From contig NZ_JAGEVG010000014.1 in assembly GCF_017581925.1 (NCBI RefSeq), positions 83,901-147,900 on the forward strand: a stretch of 64,000 bases of DNA. The letters are read 5' to 3'. The DNA is from Gelidibacter pelagius. Its GTDB lineage: Bacteria; Bacteroidota; Bacteroidia; Flavobacteriales; Flavobacteriaceae. The translations under genes and the position numbers were made by a program. Of the stretch, positions 8,231 through 16,552 are shown piece after piece. The notes under the pieces are model-generated. The model did not search any database. It was not told where the DNA came from and saw nothing but the letters and a program-made list of their open reading frames with translations. The first letter of the stretch is position 1. Each line of letters starts with the position of its first letter.

Positions 8231-8331
8231 TCAACAATAATTAATTAATCCCTCTAAGTAATTTGTTGAGTTAATAGCAAAAAAAGTAAAAACCTAATAG
8301 TTGACCGTCTGGAAAGCTTTTAGGTTTTTTT
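8231..8331 (+). ncRNA. Candidate small RNA with CCCTC loop
   Basis: From the predicted start to the T tract there is no ATG ORF. The 5' end folds as TCAACA (8231-8236)/TGTTGA (8264-8269) plus AATTA/TAATT, leaving a 15-nt loop that exposes CCCTC (8250-8254). The 3' end is a terminator stem. This is the layout of a classical bacterial sRNA: 5' hairpin with a C-rich loop, linker, terminator. The loop motif equals that of the two leader hairpins at 4929-5013. Expression has not been shown. Confidence 0.45.
8289..8331 (+). terminator. Terminator of the putative small RNA
   Basis: Stem AAAACCTAATAG / CTTTTAGGTTTT with one mismatch and a 16-nt loop, followed by T residues to 8331. Confidence 0.7.
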
Positions 8332-8379
8332 AGTGAAACCCGAAACCCAAAAGCGAAGCGCATTGGGTTTTGTTGGTTG

Positions 8380-8397
8380 TCCCGATAGCTATCGGGA
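8380..8397. repeat. 18-bp perfect palindrome (copy 2)
   Basis: TCCCGATAGCTATCGGGA, identical to 4684-4701. A related imperfect version (cccgattggtatcggg) follows immediately at about 8406. Confidence 0.75.
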
Positions 8398-8593
8398 TAA
8401 TCCCGCCCGATTGGTATCGGGATTGGCGGAATCTAAACCCAAAACCCAAAAACGAAGTACATCCAATTTTTCAACTGTCAAATCTGTAGTTCCTCGTTTA
8501 CAATAACGTGAATTTCCGCTCTTTAATATCTTATTGATACTCCAAGATATTTATAAATACTTTTCCCACTTCTATATTATTTTCAATCTTTTA

Positions 8594-8639
8594 AACTAAA
8601 ATGTTAGTTTCAACTAATATTTTAGTTATATTAGCTTTG
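8594..8639 (+). promoter_or_regulatory. BlaI-type double operator and promoter, locus 1
   Basis: Two tandem dyads, AACTAAAATGTTAGTT (8594-8609) and AACTAATATTTTAGTT (8612-8627), each have perfect AACTAA/TTAGTT half-sites. They abut a -7 box TAGCTTTG (8632-8639) and cover the -33 position. A dimeric BlaI-type repressor bound here would block transcription of its own operon. Assignment to the adjacent regulator is inference from position and symmetry. Confidence 0.65.
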
Positions 8640-8730
8640 TCAAAGTAAAGGAATATGAAATTTTAATGTCCTTAACCATGATAAATTTCTAAATTAACTA
8701 AAAAAATTCCTGCCTCCGCAGACTGTTATT

Positions 8731-9093
8731 ATGAAACAACTTACAAAAGCCGAAGAAGAGATCATGCAGGTGTTATGGCAACTGCAGAAAGCCAATGTCA
8801 AACAGATTATAGAAGAATTGCCCAAACCAAAGCCTGCCTATAATACGGTATCGACGATTGTGCGGATTTTGGAAAGCAAAGGATTTGTGGATTATGAAAA
8901 GCAGGGCAAGGGACATATTTATTTTCCGTTGTTGCCAAAAACGGAATACAGCAACCAAAGTATTAATATGCTGGTAGATAATTATTTTCAAGGCTCTTTC
9001 AAAAGCATGGTCTCATTTTTTGTCAAGAAAAATGATTTGAGCTTAAAGGATATGGAATCGATTTTAAAGGAGATCAATAAAAAAGACGACTAA
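8731..9093 (+). CDS. BlaI/MecI/CopY family repressor, locus 1
   Basis: A winged-helix transcriptional repressor of 120 residues. The start LTKAEEEIMQVLWQLQKANVKQIIEEL, the recognition region KPAYNTVSTIVRILESKGFVDYEKQGKGHIYFPL and a C-terminal dimerisation helix are typical of the family. In this family the partner membrane peptidase triggers repressor cleavage. The M56 gene starts 2 nt after its stop, so they form one operon; the twin dyads at 8594-8627 are the likely operator. Confidence 0.93.
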   Translation: MKQLTKAEEEIMQVLWQLQKANVKQIIEELPKPKPAYNTVSTIVRILESKGFVDYEKQGKGHIYFPLLPKTEYSNQSINMLVDNYFQGSFKSMVSFFVKKNDLSLKDMESILKEINKKDD

Positions 9094-9095
9094 TT

Positions 9096-11876
9096 ATGTT
9101 ACACTACATCTTACAGACCATTGCGTTTCAAGTGTTCTTTTTGATCATTTACGATGTGTTTTTAAAAAACGAAACTTTCTTTAATTGGAATCGTGCGTAT
9201 TTGATCGGTACGGCGTTCTTGTCGTTTACCTTACCTTTTCTAAAATTTGAGAGCATCAAAGCCATCGTTCCTGAGCCTATGGTCGTCCGACTGCCAGAAG
9301 TCATCATTGGCGACGTTTCGCCAACATTTGACAACACTGTATTGGTGATGGGATCAGAGCAAATTACAGAGCAAGCGGCAGGTTTTTCTTGGACTTACGT
9401 TTGGATTGTGGGAATGGTCTTGGCGGCATTAATTTTAGCCTATAAGATCATTAAGATTGGCAGAATGCTCTACAAAAATCCGCAACGTTGGCAAGGTGAC
9501 GCCCTGATTGTGTTTTTGTTGAACAGTAGTGCAGCCTTCTCTTTTTTCCATTATATCTTTTTGGGAACTGATATTTCAGCTGAAAAGAAAGAACATATCC
9601 TACAGCATGAAATGGTGCATGTTAAAGAAAAACACAGTTGGGATTTACTGGTCTTCGAGATCTTGAGAATTGTGTTTTGGTTCAACCCATTAATATATAT
9701 CTATCAAAACAAGCTTTCCAATTTGCACGAGTTCATCGCCGATGCAAAAGCCGTCAAGTACAAAGGCAAATCGGCCTATTATCAAAATTTGCTGTCCCAG
9801 GTTTTTGAGACCCAGCAGATCTCCTTCATCAATCCATTTTTCAAAAAATCATTAACCCGCCTGAACGTATTTGGAAAACAATTTACATTCAATAACGGGC
9901 AGGTCAAAAAACGAATCGTCATGTTAAGCAAATCAAAATCAAAACAGATCCGTCTCATTAAATATGTCCTCCTGGTTCCTATTGTTATGGGCATGTTGAT
10001 GTACACGTCGTCTTATGCGAGTGAAATAAAAGATCCTTTTCCAGTGTTTCAAAATGAAGCGTTGGATCAGGAATTAAACTTTAAGGAATTGGTGGACAAA
10101 TATTATAATGAAATTGTTGAAATGGCAGCAACTCAAAATACCGGTATAGGAAATATCTTTTGGGAATACCGCAAAAATGCTGGATTCTTTATCCTAAACG
10201 AAAATGAACTGGCTAAAAATCAGGCCTTTATGAAGTATATACGTTTAAAACTACCGGTTAAAAAGATAACTGATGGAGAAAGTAAAGAAGCTAATGAAGG
10301 GGTTTATGGACAAATCACAAAAGAATACACAACTTATGAAGAATATCTCGCTTATAAAAAAACAGATCAAGCAAAAAGAGATTGGGAAAGTAAAGCAAGA
10401 GGTGGTGAACTGCGCTTGGTGGTTGAAGATATGAAGAATTTAACAGCATCAGAAAATAAACTGAGAGCCGAAAAATTAGAGTTGATAAATAAAGATGATT
10501 TCTATCACACCTTGATTATGACCGATGGTAAAGCAAGTACATCACTAAATTTTGGTAAAAAAGATAAAGAAGGGGAAAACGAAGATTTCGAATCCTATGA
10601 CATTGAAGTGCCATTTGCCGTGATTGAGGAAGTGCCATTGTTTGACGGATGTGTAGCATCAGGGTCAAACGAAAATGATAAGAGATGTACCTCTGATAAG
10701 GTAGCCCAGTTTGTCAATAAAAACTTCAACGTCGATATTGCTACAGAACAGAATCTTGAAGGAAGACAGCGCATCAATGTCATTTTTAAAATTGACGAGA
10801 AGGGAAAGATTAGAGATGTCATGGCAAGAGCGCCACATCCAGCGTTGGAAGCGGAAGCCGTTAGGGTCATTCAATCCATGCCAGATTTTACGCCCGGCAA
10901 ACAAAAAGGAAAAACCGTCACGGTGCCATATAGCTTGCCAATTCTGTTTCAGGTGCAGAATGATAATGTTAGTGCTGAAAAAGCGGAGAAGAAAGTTGTA
11001 AGGGATTCAAATGAAATCATAGAAATCGTTGAAACCCGCGACCAAAATATAGATGATCGGATAGAAGTGCCTTACGCCGTAATTGACCAACCACCGTTAT
11101 TCGATGGTTGTGAAGCATCCGGTTCTAAGGACCATGATAGACGATGTACCTCTGATAATATAGCGCAGTTTGTCAATAAAAACTTCAACATCGATATTGC
11201 TACAGAACTGAACCTTAAAGGAAGACAGCGCATCAACGTCATTTTTAAAATTGGCGAGGACGGAAAAGTTCGAGATGTCATGGCAAGAGCCCCTCATCCA
11301 GCTTTGGAAGTCGAGGCAGTTAGGGTCATTCAATCCATGCCCGATTTCATCCCTGGTAAACAAAAAGGAAAAACTGTGACGGTGCCTTATAGCCTACCAA
11401 TTTTGTTTCAGGTTCAAGCGGATGCACCGGGAACAAATAATGGAAACAAAGATCAGTCAGAACAGGATTATCTTAAAGCCTTGCAATCAAAAGAGCAGAA
11501 AAAGATAGTGGATGAAACGGAAATTCCTTATGCCGTTGTAGATGAAGTGCCTGTATTTCCATCTTGTGAAACTTTAGATTTAAATGAAGATCGTAAAAAA
11601 TGTACTTCTGATAAAATCGCCTCCTTCGTCAATAAAAACTTCAATCCCAAACTGGCCAAAGAAATAGGCTTGACTGGAAGACAGCGCATGAACGCGATTT
11701 TTAAAATAGGTACTGACGGCACAATTTTGAACATTAGAGCGAGAGCTAAACATCCAGAATTAGAAAAGGAGCTAATCCGTGTCATAAAAGCCTTGCCTAA
11801 ACTGAAGCCTGGCAAACAAAATGGTAAAGCAGTAATTGTGTCTTATAGCCTTCCTGTAATTTTTCAAGTCCCATAA
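9096..11876 (+). CDS. BlaR1/MecR1-like M56 metallopeptidase receptor with three TonB-like C-terminal modules
   Basis: A 926-residue membrane receptor-protease. The N-terminus has several membrane helices; the zinc motif HEMVH is at residues 171-175, with FWFNPLIYIYQNKLSNLHEFIADAKA completing the M56 signature. A further membrane helix near 288-308 precedes the extracytoplasmic part. Residues about 412-480 form a linker domain also found in the next gene. Three tandem modules follow at about 502-628, 655-775 and 808-926, each with P-x-F-xx-C, a second Cys, GRQR-N, a (V/I)FKI strand and PGKQ-GK, as in TonB C-terminal-like domains. Modules 1 and 2 are nearly identical, a recent duplication. The signal sensed is unknown. 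Confidence 0.88.
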   Translation: MLHYILQTIAFQVFFLIIYDVFLKNETFFNWNRAYLIGTAFLSFTLPFLKFESIKAIVPEPMVVRLPEVIIGDVSPTFDNTVLVMGSEQITEQAAGFSWTYVWIVGMVLAALILAYKIIKIGRMLYKNPQRWQGDALIVFLLNSSAAFSFFHYIFLGTDISAEKKEHILQHEMVHVKEKHSWDLLVFEILRIVFWFNPLIYIYQNKLSNLHEFIADAKAVKYKGKSAYYQNLLSQVFETQQISFINPFFKKSLTRLNVFGKQFTFNNGQVKKRIVMLSKSKSKQIRLIKYVLLVPIVMGMLMYTSSYASEIKDPFPVFQNEALDQELNFKELVDKYYNEIVEMAATQNTGIGNIFWEYRKNAGFFILNENELAKNQAFMKYIRLKLPVKKITDGESKEANEGVYGQITKEYTTYEEYLAYKKTDQAKRDWESKARGGELRLVVEDMKNLTASENKLRAEKLELINKDDFYHTLIMTDGKASTSLNFGKKDKEGENEDFESYDIEVPFAVIEEVPLFDGCVASGSNENDKRCTSDKVAQFVNKNFNVDIATEQNLEGRQRINVIFKIDEKGKIRDVMARAPHPALEAEAVRVIQSMPDFTPGKQKGKTVTVPYSLPILFQVQNDNVSAEKAEKKVVRDSNEIIEIVETRDQNIDDRIEVPYAVIDQPPLFDGCEASGSKDHDRRCTSDNIAQFVNKNFNIDIATELNLKGRQRINVIFKIGEDGKVRDVMARAPHPALEVEAVRVIQSMPDFIPGKQKGKTVTVPYSLPILFQVQADAPGTNNGNKDQSEQDYLKALQSKEQKKIVDETEIPYAVVDEVPVFPSCETLDLNEDRKKCTSDKIASFVNKNFNPKLAKEIGLTGRQRMNAIFKIGTDGTILNIRARAKHPELEKELIRVIKALPKLKPGKQNGKAVIVSYSLPVIFQVP

Positions 11877-11888
11877 AGTTTTATAGTC

Positions 11889-12443
11889 ATGTCCAAGCTT
11901 CTTCTACTTATGTTTTTCCCTCTTTGTACTATTGCCCAGCATGTAGATTTCGAAAATATGTCTGATGAGCAACTTCAATTTACACTTGAAAAGGAACTCT
12001 TGGATATGGAACATAGAGGCGCCACCCCGCCGTTGATTTTTGCAAAGTTTATTGTGGAGACCGATCAATACATTCAGTCTCGCGAGGCTTATTATAGGTT
12101 TGTAGTTCATTTGAATTATGTGGCAGATAAAATGTTGGCCATGAAAATGGAAAATGGAAGTGATACTGCGAGCGATTTTGAAAGGTCCAAAAAATTAAAA
12201 AATCATAAAACCTATCAGGATTACGTCAATTATAGAAAAATTGATAAAGCCAGGGAACACTGGGAAAACAGTACCCAAGACGGTATTTTGAAATTGGTGG
12301 TGGCGAATCATGAACAATTTACTAAGGCCGAACAAAAACGTTTTGACGGTCTCATTATTTTACTGAATAGAGATCCTTATTTTACCCACTTAAATATTAC
12401 TGATGGCAAAATCACTAAAAGGATTATGCCCAATATCAATTAA
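11889..12443 (+). CDS. Secreted protein related to the linker domain of the M56 receptor
   Basis: A 184-residue protein with a signal peptide (LLLLMFFPLCTIAQ). Residues about 105-180 align by eye with receptor residues about 412-480: KTYQDYVNYRKIDKAREHWE resembles TTYEEYLAYKKTDQAKRDWE, both then have an LKLVV/LRLVV strand, and both end in TDGK. It lies 12 nt after the receptor stop, in the same operon, and its stop overlaps the start of the TPR gene (TAATG). It may be a soluble periplasmic partner or competitor of the receptor; this is inference. Confidence 0.7.
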   Translation: MSKLLLLMFFPLCTIAQHVDFENMSDEQLQFTLEKELLDMEHRGATPPLIFAKFIVETDQYIQSREAYYRFVVHLNYVADKMLAMKMENGSDTASDFERSKKLKNHKTYQDYVNYRKIDKAREHWENSTQDGILKLVVANHEQFTKAEQKRFDGLIILLNRDPYFTHLNITDGKITKRIMPNIN

Positions 12444-13588
12444 TGGCCATCATGATTAAATACTGTACTCTTTTAATAATTACGTTGCTCACATGGTCCA
12501 TCCAAGCGCAGGACGTTCTCTTAAAGCGAGCAGACAGCTTGTATGCGCACGGCAACTATTCTAAAGCCATTGAGGCGTATGAAACCTATGAGCAGCAAGA
12601 TCTAGTCTATGAAAAGATGGCCAAAGCTTATCTGGCACTTGGTAACTATGACTTGGCTTTAAAAAACTATGATCTTGCGCTCAATGCTTTTCCTGAGGAT
12701 GCGCTCATCAAGTATGATTATGCCAAATTGCTGTCCAGAAGCAAGAAACTCAATGATGCTGTGGTGTTGTTCAGTGAACTGGTATATCTCGATTATAGAA
12801 ATCCAAATTACCATTACGAGTTGGGTCTTGTTTTTGAAAAGCAAGGCGATTCCACAGCGATGAAAAGATTTCATTCGGCGTATGAGCTCGATTCCACTCA
12901 TCAAAAAGCCATTTATAAAATTGGCAGGTATTTTTTGGCAAAACGAAAACATGAGTCATCACTCCGTTATATCAACAAGGGTTTGGAGAGTTATGCCGAC
13001 AATGTGGAGTTGATCAATTTAAAAGCACTTAATTATTATTGGAAAGAGGATTATAAGGAATCTTCACTATGGTTTGAGAAATTATTGGCTTTGGGTGAAA
13101 ACTCTCAGTTTATCCATGAAAAATTGAGTTTCTGCTACGCCCAACAAGCCTTGTATGAGAAAGCGATTGTTCATGCGAATCAAGCCGTAAGTTTCGATCC
13201 AAAAAGCGCAACCAATCTTTATATTTTGGGACAGCTGTACGAAACTGTTAAGGATTATGCATCTGCGGAAAAGTGGATTTCTGAGGCTTTGTTCATCATG
13301 GATCAGCCATTAAACGCCGAATACACCAAATTGGCCACCGTTTTAAATCAGCAAGGAAAATATCAGCAAGCCATTGCCGCGCTTCAAAATGCAATAAAGG
13401 AGAATCCTCAGGATGAGACGGCACAATTCTTTTTGGTGCGTACTAAGGACGAATATTATGCCGACAGAGACTCCAAAATTAAGGTCTATGAAGTTTTTAA
13501 GGAAAAGTTTCCCAAAAGCGTCTATATTCCTTTTGCTAATAGACGCTTGAGAGAGCTTAAGGATGAGAAATTCATGAAATCTGAATAA
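12443..13588 (+). CDS. Secreted TPR-repeat protein
   Basis: A 381-residue protein with a signal peptide (CTLLIITLLTWSIQAQ) and about eight tetratricopeptide repeats, e.g. NYSKAIEAYETYE, NYDLALKNYDLALNAFP and GKYQQAIAALQNAIKENP. TPR proteins serve as protein-protein scaffolds. The ATG overlaps the previous stop (TAATG at 12441-12445), so it is translationally coupled to the BlaI/M56 operon; an alternative ATG lies at 12452. The role is likely in envelope stress output, but no substrate can be named. Confidence 0.85.
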   Translation: MAIMIKYCTLLIITLLTWSIQAQDVLLKRADSLYAHGNYSKAIEAYETYEQQDLVYEKMAKAYLALGNYDLALKNYDLALNAFPEDALIKYDYAKLLSRSKKLNDAVVLFSELVYLDYRNPNYHYELGLVFEKQGDSTAMKRFHSAYELDSTHQKAIYKIGRYFLAKRKHESSLRYINKGLESYADNVELINLKALNYYWKEDYKESSLWFEKLLALGENSQFIHEKLSFCYAQQALYEKAIVHANQAVSFDPKSATNLYILGQLYETVKDYASAEKWISEALFIMDQPLNAEYTKLATVLNQQGKYQQAIAALQNAIKENPQDETAQFFLVRTKDEYYADRDSKIKVYEVFKEKFPKSVYIPFANRRLRELKDEKFMKSE

Positions 13589-14017
13589 GCAACGAGGTGC
13601 TATATTTTTAACGCAATTCCGATATCCAGTGGGAATGAAGGGTTGCGCCAATATCGCAATGCTTTATTCTATTCGCATATTAAAACTTTACTTGCTCTGA
13701 CGGTTAGGGGTTTGGATTCTAAGTTTTGGGTTCAGAGTTTTGGATTCAAAGTTTCGAGTTTCGAGTTTGAGCATGGCTGAATGGAATTGGCTATTACAAT
13801 TTCATTTCCGCTCCTTACGTTCTTAACGTTTTTTCGTTGCGCTCCTTGCGGTTAAGTTTTAGCATAAGAACTATCCTCTAAAACGAAAATAATTTTCCGA
13901 TCGCGATCAAGCTCAACTATCAAATCCCATTGACACAAATAAATTAATGAACAGAACGGCTTCGAGTGAATTTATTCTCTAAAAAAATTGTATTTTTCAG
14001 CTTCAGTACTCAATGAA
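13589..14017. other. Intergenic region after the BlaI/M56 operon
   Basis: The 429-nt gap has no gene. It contains a degenerate short-period run at about 13711-13768 built from gagtttcgagttt / gggttcagagtttt words, and a stretch repeating variants of cttacgttcttaacg. Both are the kind of drifted low-complexity DNA common between flavobacterial genes. Confidence 0.55.
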
Positions 14018-14491
14018 ATGAAGCCATTATTACTTGTTTTTTTTATCCTACTGTGCTCTTGTGATTATTTTCAATCCAAAAAAGTGTCCCCCGAACAACT
14101 TTTGGAAGAAGAAATGCAGGCTATCAATTGGAATGACGTGGATGAGTACCCGACGTTTTCTGATTGTGATACAGCAACTACAAATCAAGAAAAAAAAGCT
14201 TGTTTTGAAAACCACCTTCATGAATTGCTCACGTCTCATTTAGAAAAACAAATAATTATAGTTACTGAAGATGTTTCAGATACGGTGCTACTGAAAATTC
14301 ATATTGATAAAACTGGACAATTTTCCATCCGTAATATTGATATGGATGCGATGACTAAAGCTCAAATCCCACATTTGGACAGCATTTTGAGGCATAGTTT
14401 TGATTCACTTCCAAAAATTTATCCTGCCATTAAACGCAGTCAGCAAGTGGCTACCGAATTTAGTTTACCGGTCATTGTCAACATTAACTAG
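14018..14491 (+). CDS. Lipoprotein with a single TonB-like C-terminal module
   Basis: A 157-residue lipoprotein. The start at 14018 is chosen because it puts the lipobox FILLCSC directly after a short hydrophobic segment; an upstream in-frame start adds ten unlikely residues. The mature part has EYPTFSDC, a second Cys in KKACF, a KIHIDKTGQFSI strand and a final EFSLPVIVNI, the same layout as each module of the M56 receptor at 9096. It is probably a diverged stand-alone module. It ends with a 4-nt convergent overlap with the next gene. Confidence 0.7.
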   Translation: MKPLLLVFFILLCSCDYFQSKKVSPEQLLEEEMQAINWNDVDEYPTFSDCDTATTNQEKKACFENHLHELLTSHLEKQIIIVTEDVSDTVLLKIHIDKTGQFSIRNIDMDAMTKAQIPHLDSILRHSFDSLPKIYPAIKRSQQVATEFSLPVIVNIN

Positions 14492-15363
14492 TTGACGTTA
14501 AATTTGAGTCCAAGGGTGATATCCGAAGAAAAGTTGCCTTGGTTTTTAAAAAAGATGGCAAAAATCTGGTTATAGCTCAGATTGGCATAGATGCTATTGC
14601 TCAATTTTACGTCGGCACCCAATCCAATAATTAGCGGAATATCGAATGCGGTTTCATTAACATGCTCGCTACTTATAATGTCGTCATCAACACCGGTAAT
14701 GGTGGCTTTTGTGAAATTTAGGGTTGCAAATTTTGCGTCGCCGTAAACACTAAATCTTGACGTCTGAACAAATCGATAGCGATACCCTAAGGAAAGCTCC
14801 GTAGTTTTATATTTGAAATCATCTTTTTCAGCCACATGACGCAACTGTAAATAGCCAGAATGCCTTTTGTTCGCACTCATGAGCATTTCAATCTCTGCAC
14901 CAAATACGGCCGATTTTACATTCTGAGGATTGCCCACAAACGGACTGTTGGTGATGCCTCCAAAAATACCCAAGCGGATTTCAGGGTTGAAATTAGCGTT
15001 CATGGATACATAATCTGGGTCGACAGAGGAGTTATAGCGGTCAATAAAACGCGCTAAGCTTGGTATGCTCAACTTGACGTTGGATATATCTATGGTGTTG
15101 TTGGTAAGATCTTTTAAGGTCGATTTATATTGTTCCTGATAAGCATTGTCGGCATTTTTCGTGTTGGTCAATTCCACCAACTGATGGTCTTGAGTCTTTA
15201 TGAAATAGCGATACTGATTATCAATAATATTCCATAACAAGCCCAAAGGGCCTTCGGCGGCAGTTTTTAAATGAACAGATTGGCCGTCAATAGTATAGGT
15301 TTCTTGGGCAAAGATCAAAGTGGAGCTGAATAAAAAAATTGCAATTAGAATTAATTTTTTCAT
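14488..15363 (-). CDS. Outer-membrane beta-barrel type protein
   Basis: A 291-residue protein with signal peptide KLILIAIFLFSSTLIFAQ. The C-terminal half has alternating polar/aromatic strands typical of small barrels (YLQLRHV, ELSLGYRYRF, FSVYGDAKFATL, IYANLSYNQIF) and ends in the strand DITLGLKFNVN. The N-terminal half resembles a small globular periplasmic part. No specific family is recognised. It is transcribed convergently with the lipoprotein gene, with a 4-nt overlap of the coding ends. Confidence 0.7.
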   Translation of the reverse strand: MKKLILIAIFLFSSTLIFAQETYTIDGQSVHLKTAAEGPLGLLWNIIDNQYRYFIKTQDHQLVELTNTKNADNAYQEQYKSTLKDLTNNTIDISNVKLSIPSLARFIDRYNSSVDPDYVSMNANFNPEIRLGIFGGITNSPFVGNPQNVKSAVFGAEIEMLMSANKRHSGYLQLRHVAEKDDFKYKTTELSLGYRYRFVQTSRFSVYGDAKFATLNFTKATITGVDDDIISSEHVNETAFDIPLIIGLGADVKLSNSIYANLSYNQIFAIFFKNQGNFSSDITLGLKFNVN

Positions 15364-15412
15364 AAAACAGGATTTGGATGAATGTAAATCTACAAAAAGA
15401 AATGATAGCGCA

Positions 15413-16552
15413 CTATTTTTTATAGCTTCTATCTTTCCATTTAAAGCCCTTAAATACAGCTAAGAAGGTCACTAAAACACTAAAGAATGGATAGAGAAAT
15501 GATGATAAAAAGTAATATTTTAAATGGTGTTTCTGATTGAAGAAATTGGCAGCTTTATAAATCAATAGAAAATCAATGCAGAATTTTATGAGGAAAATAA
15601 TTAGTAAATGTAGAGGTTTCATAATGCCGATAGCAGCTAATAAGACACAGCTAACCAAAAGCGCATTTTGGCTTAAAACGATCAGTCCCACAAGTTTTCC
15701 GAACCAATTTTTATAAGCACTCGATTTGGCTGCCCAACGCACGCGCTGTTCAATCAGATCAGACCATGAAGTTAATGCAAATGTAGAAACGACAGCGCCT
15801 TGGCATTTTAAATAATGCACCTTGTTTGAACTTTGTTCTGTGGCTTTTTCAAGTAAAAACACATCATCGCCACTGGCTATTTCTGAGTTGCCTTGAAAGC
15901 CATTGAGCGTTTTAAATAATTCTTTTTTATAAGCCAAATTAGCGCCATTGCATAAAAATGGTCTTTTTATGCCAAAGCCTCCAATTGTTGCGCCTTGCAA
16001 ACTCAATACATCCGAAAGTTGGAAGTTTTGTAAAAAACCTTGGCTATTGGCGTAGGTTATTGGCGCAGCAATAAAGTCAGGCTCTTGTTTTTGGATGAAC
16101 GCATCAAAGCTGTCCAACCAATATTTTGGAAGTATACCATCGGCATCTGTAGTCACGATCCAATCATATTTAGCCTGTGAAATGGCCAAACTAATGGCAT
16201 CTTTTTTTGGTGAATTGCTGGACTTTATATTTTTAACTATTTTGAAGTCGATGGGAGAGGTTCCGTTATTTATCAAAGTGGAATTTAGCATCTGAACCGA
16301 AGTGTCATCAGAATCATCATCTACAAAAATAATTTCGAAATAGTCCTTTGGATAAGTGAGGTTTAAAATCGATTCCAACAGTGTCGGGAGCATTTTTTCC
16401 TCATTCCTAAAGGGAATAATAATGCTAAAACGTGTTATTGGTTTATGTTGGCTCAGCTCAAAGGTTTTAATGCGGTCAAAACCCAAGCTAAAATTCGCAA
16501 TAAGGACGACGTAAATTAAAGTGATACCGATACAAATGAAAATAAAAATCAT
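15413..16552 (-). CDS. Family 2 glycosyltransferase, membrane anchored
   Basis: A 379-residue GT-A fold enzyme. The N-terminal helix is followed by FSIIIPFRNEEKMLPTLLESIL, the nucleotide-sugar site FVDDDSDDT, the metal-binding TTDADG, and GDDVFLLEKA and QRVRW near the acceptor site. Two or three C-terminal membrane helices complete the processive GT2 layout. It overlaps the upstream flippase-like gene by 4 nt, so the two probably act together on a lipid-linked or polar-lipid glycan. The sugar and acceptor cannot be read from sequence. Confidence 0.9.
   Translation of the reverse strand: MIFIFICIGITLIYVVLIANFSLGFDRIKTFELSQHKPITRFSIIIPFRNEEKMLPTLLESILNLTYPKDYFEIIFVDDDSDDTSVQMLNSTLINNGTSPIDFKIVKNIKSSNSPKKDAISLAISQAKYDWIVTTDADGILPKYWLDSFDAFIQKQEPDFIAAPITYANSQGFLQNFQLSDVLSLQGATIGGFGIKRPFLCNGANLAYKKELFKTLNGFQGNSEIASGDDVFLLEKATEQSSNKVHYLKCQGAVVSTFALTSWSDLIEQRVRWAAKSSAYKNWFGKLVGLIVLSQNALLVSCVLLAAIGIMKPLHLLIIFLIKFCIDFLLIYKAANFFNQKHHLKYYFLSSFLYPFFSVLVTFLAVFKGFKWKDRSYKK

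Larger units (their letters stand above)
8090..8730. other. Long intergenic region between response regulator and BlaI gene
   Basis: The 641-nt region has no credible protein gene. Left to right it holds two TACGG-type dyads, a -7 box, a roughly 100-nt terminator-ended transcription unit, an 18-bp palindrome, and the BlaI-type double operator with its -7 box. Each is listed separately. Between 8398 and 8590 I see only AT-rich sequence and short degenerate repeats. Confidence 0.6.

Noticed and set aside
10595..11815. Antisense ORFs of about 70-95 codons opposite the TonB-like modules
   Set aside because: They recur because the modules are repeated; the sense frame has clear domains, so these are shadows.
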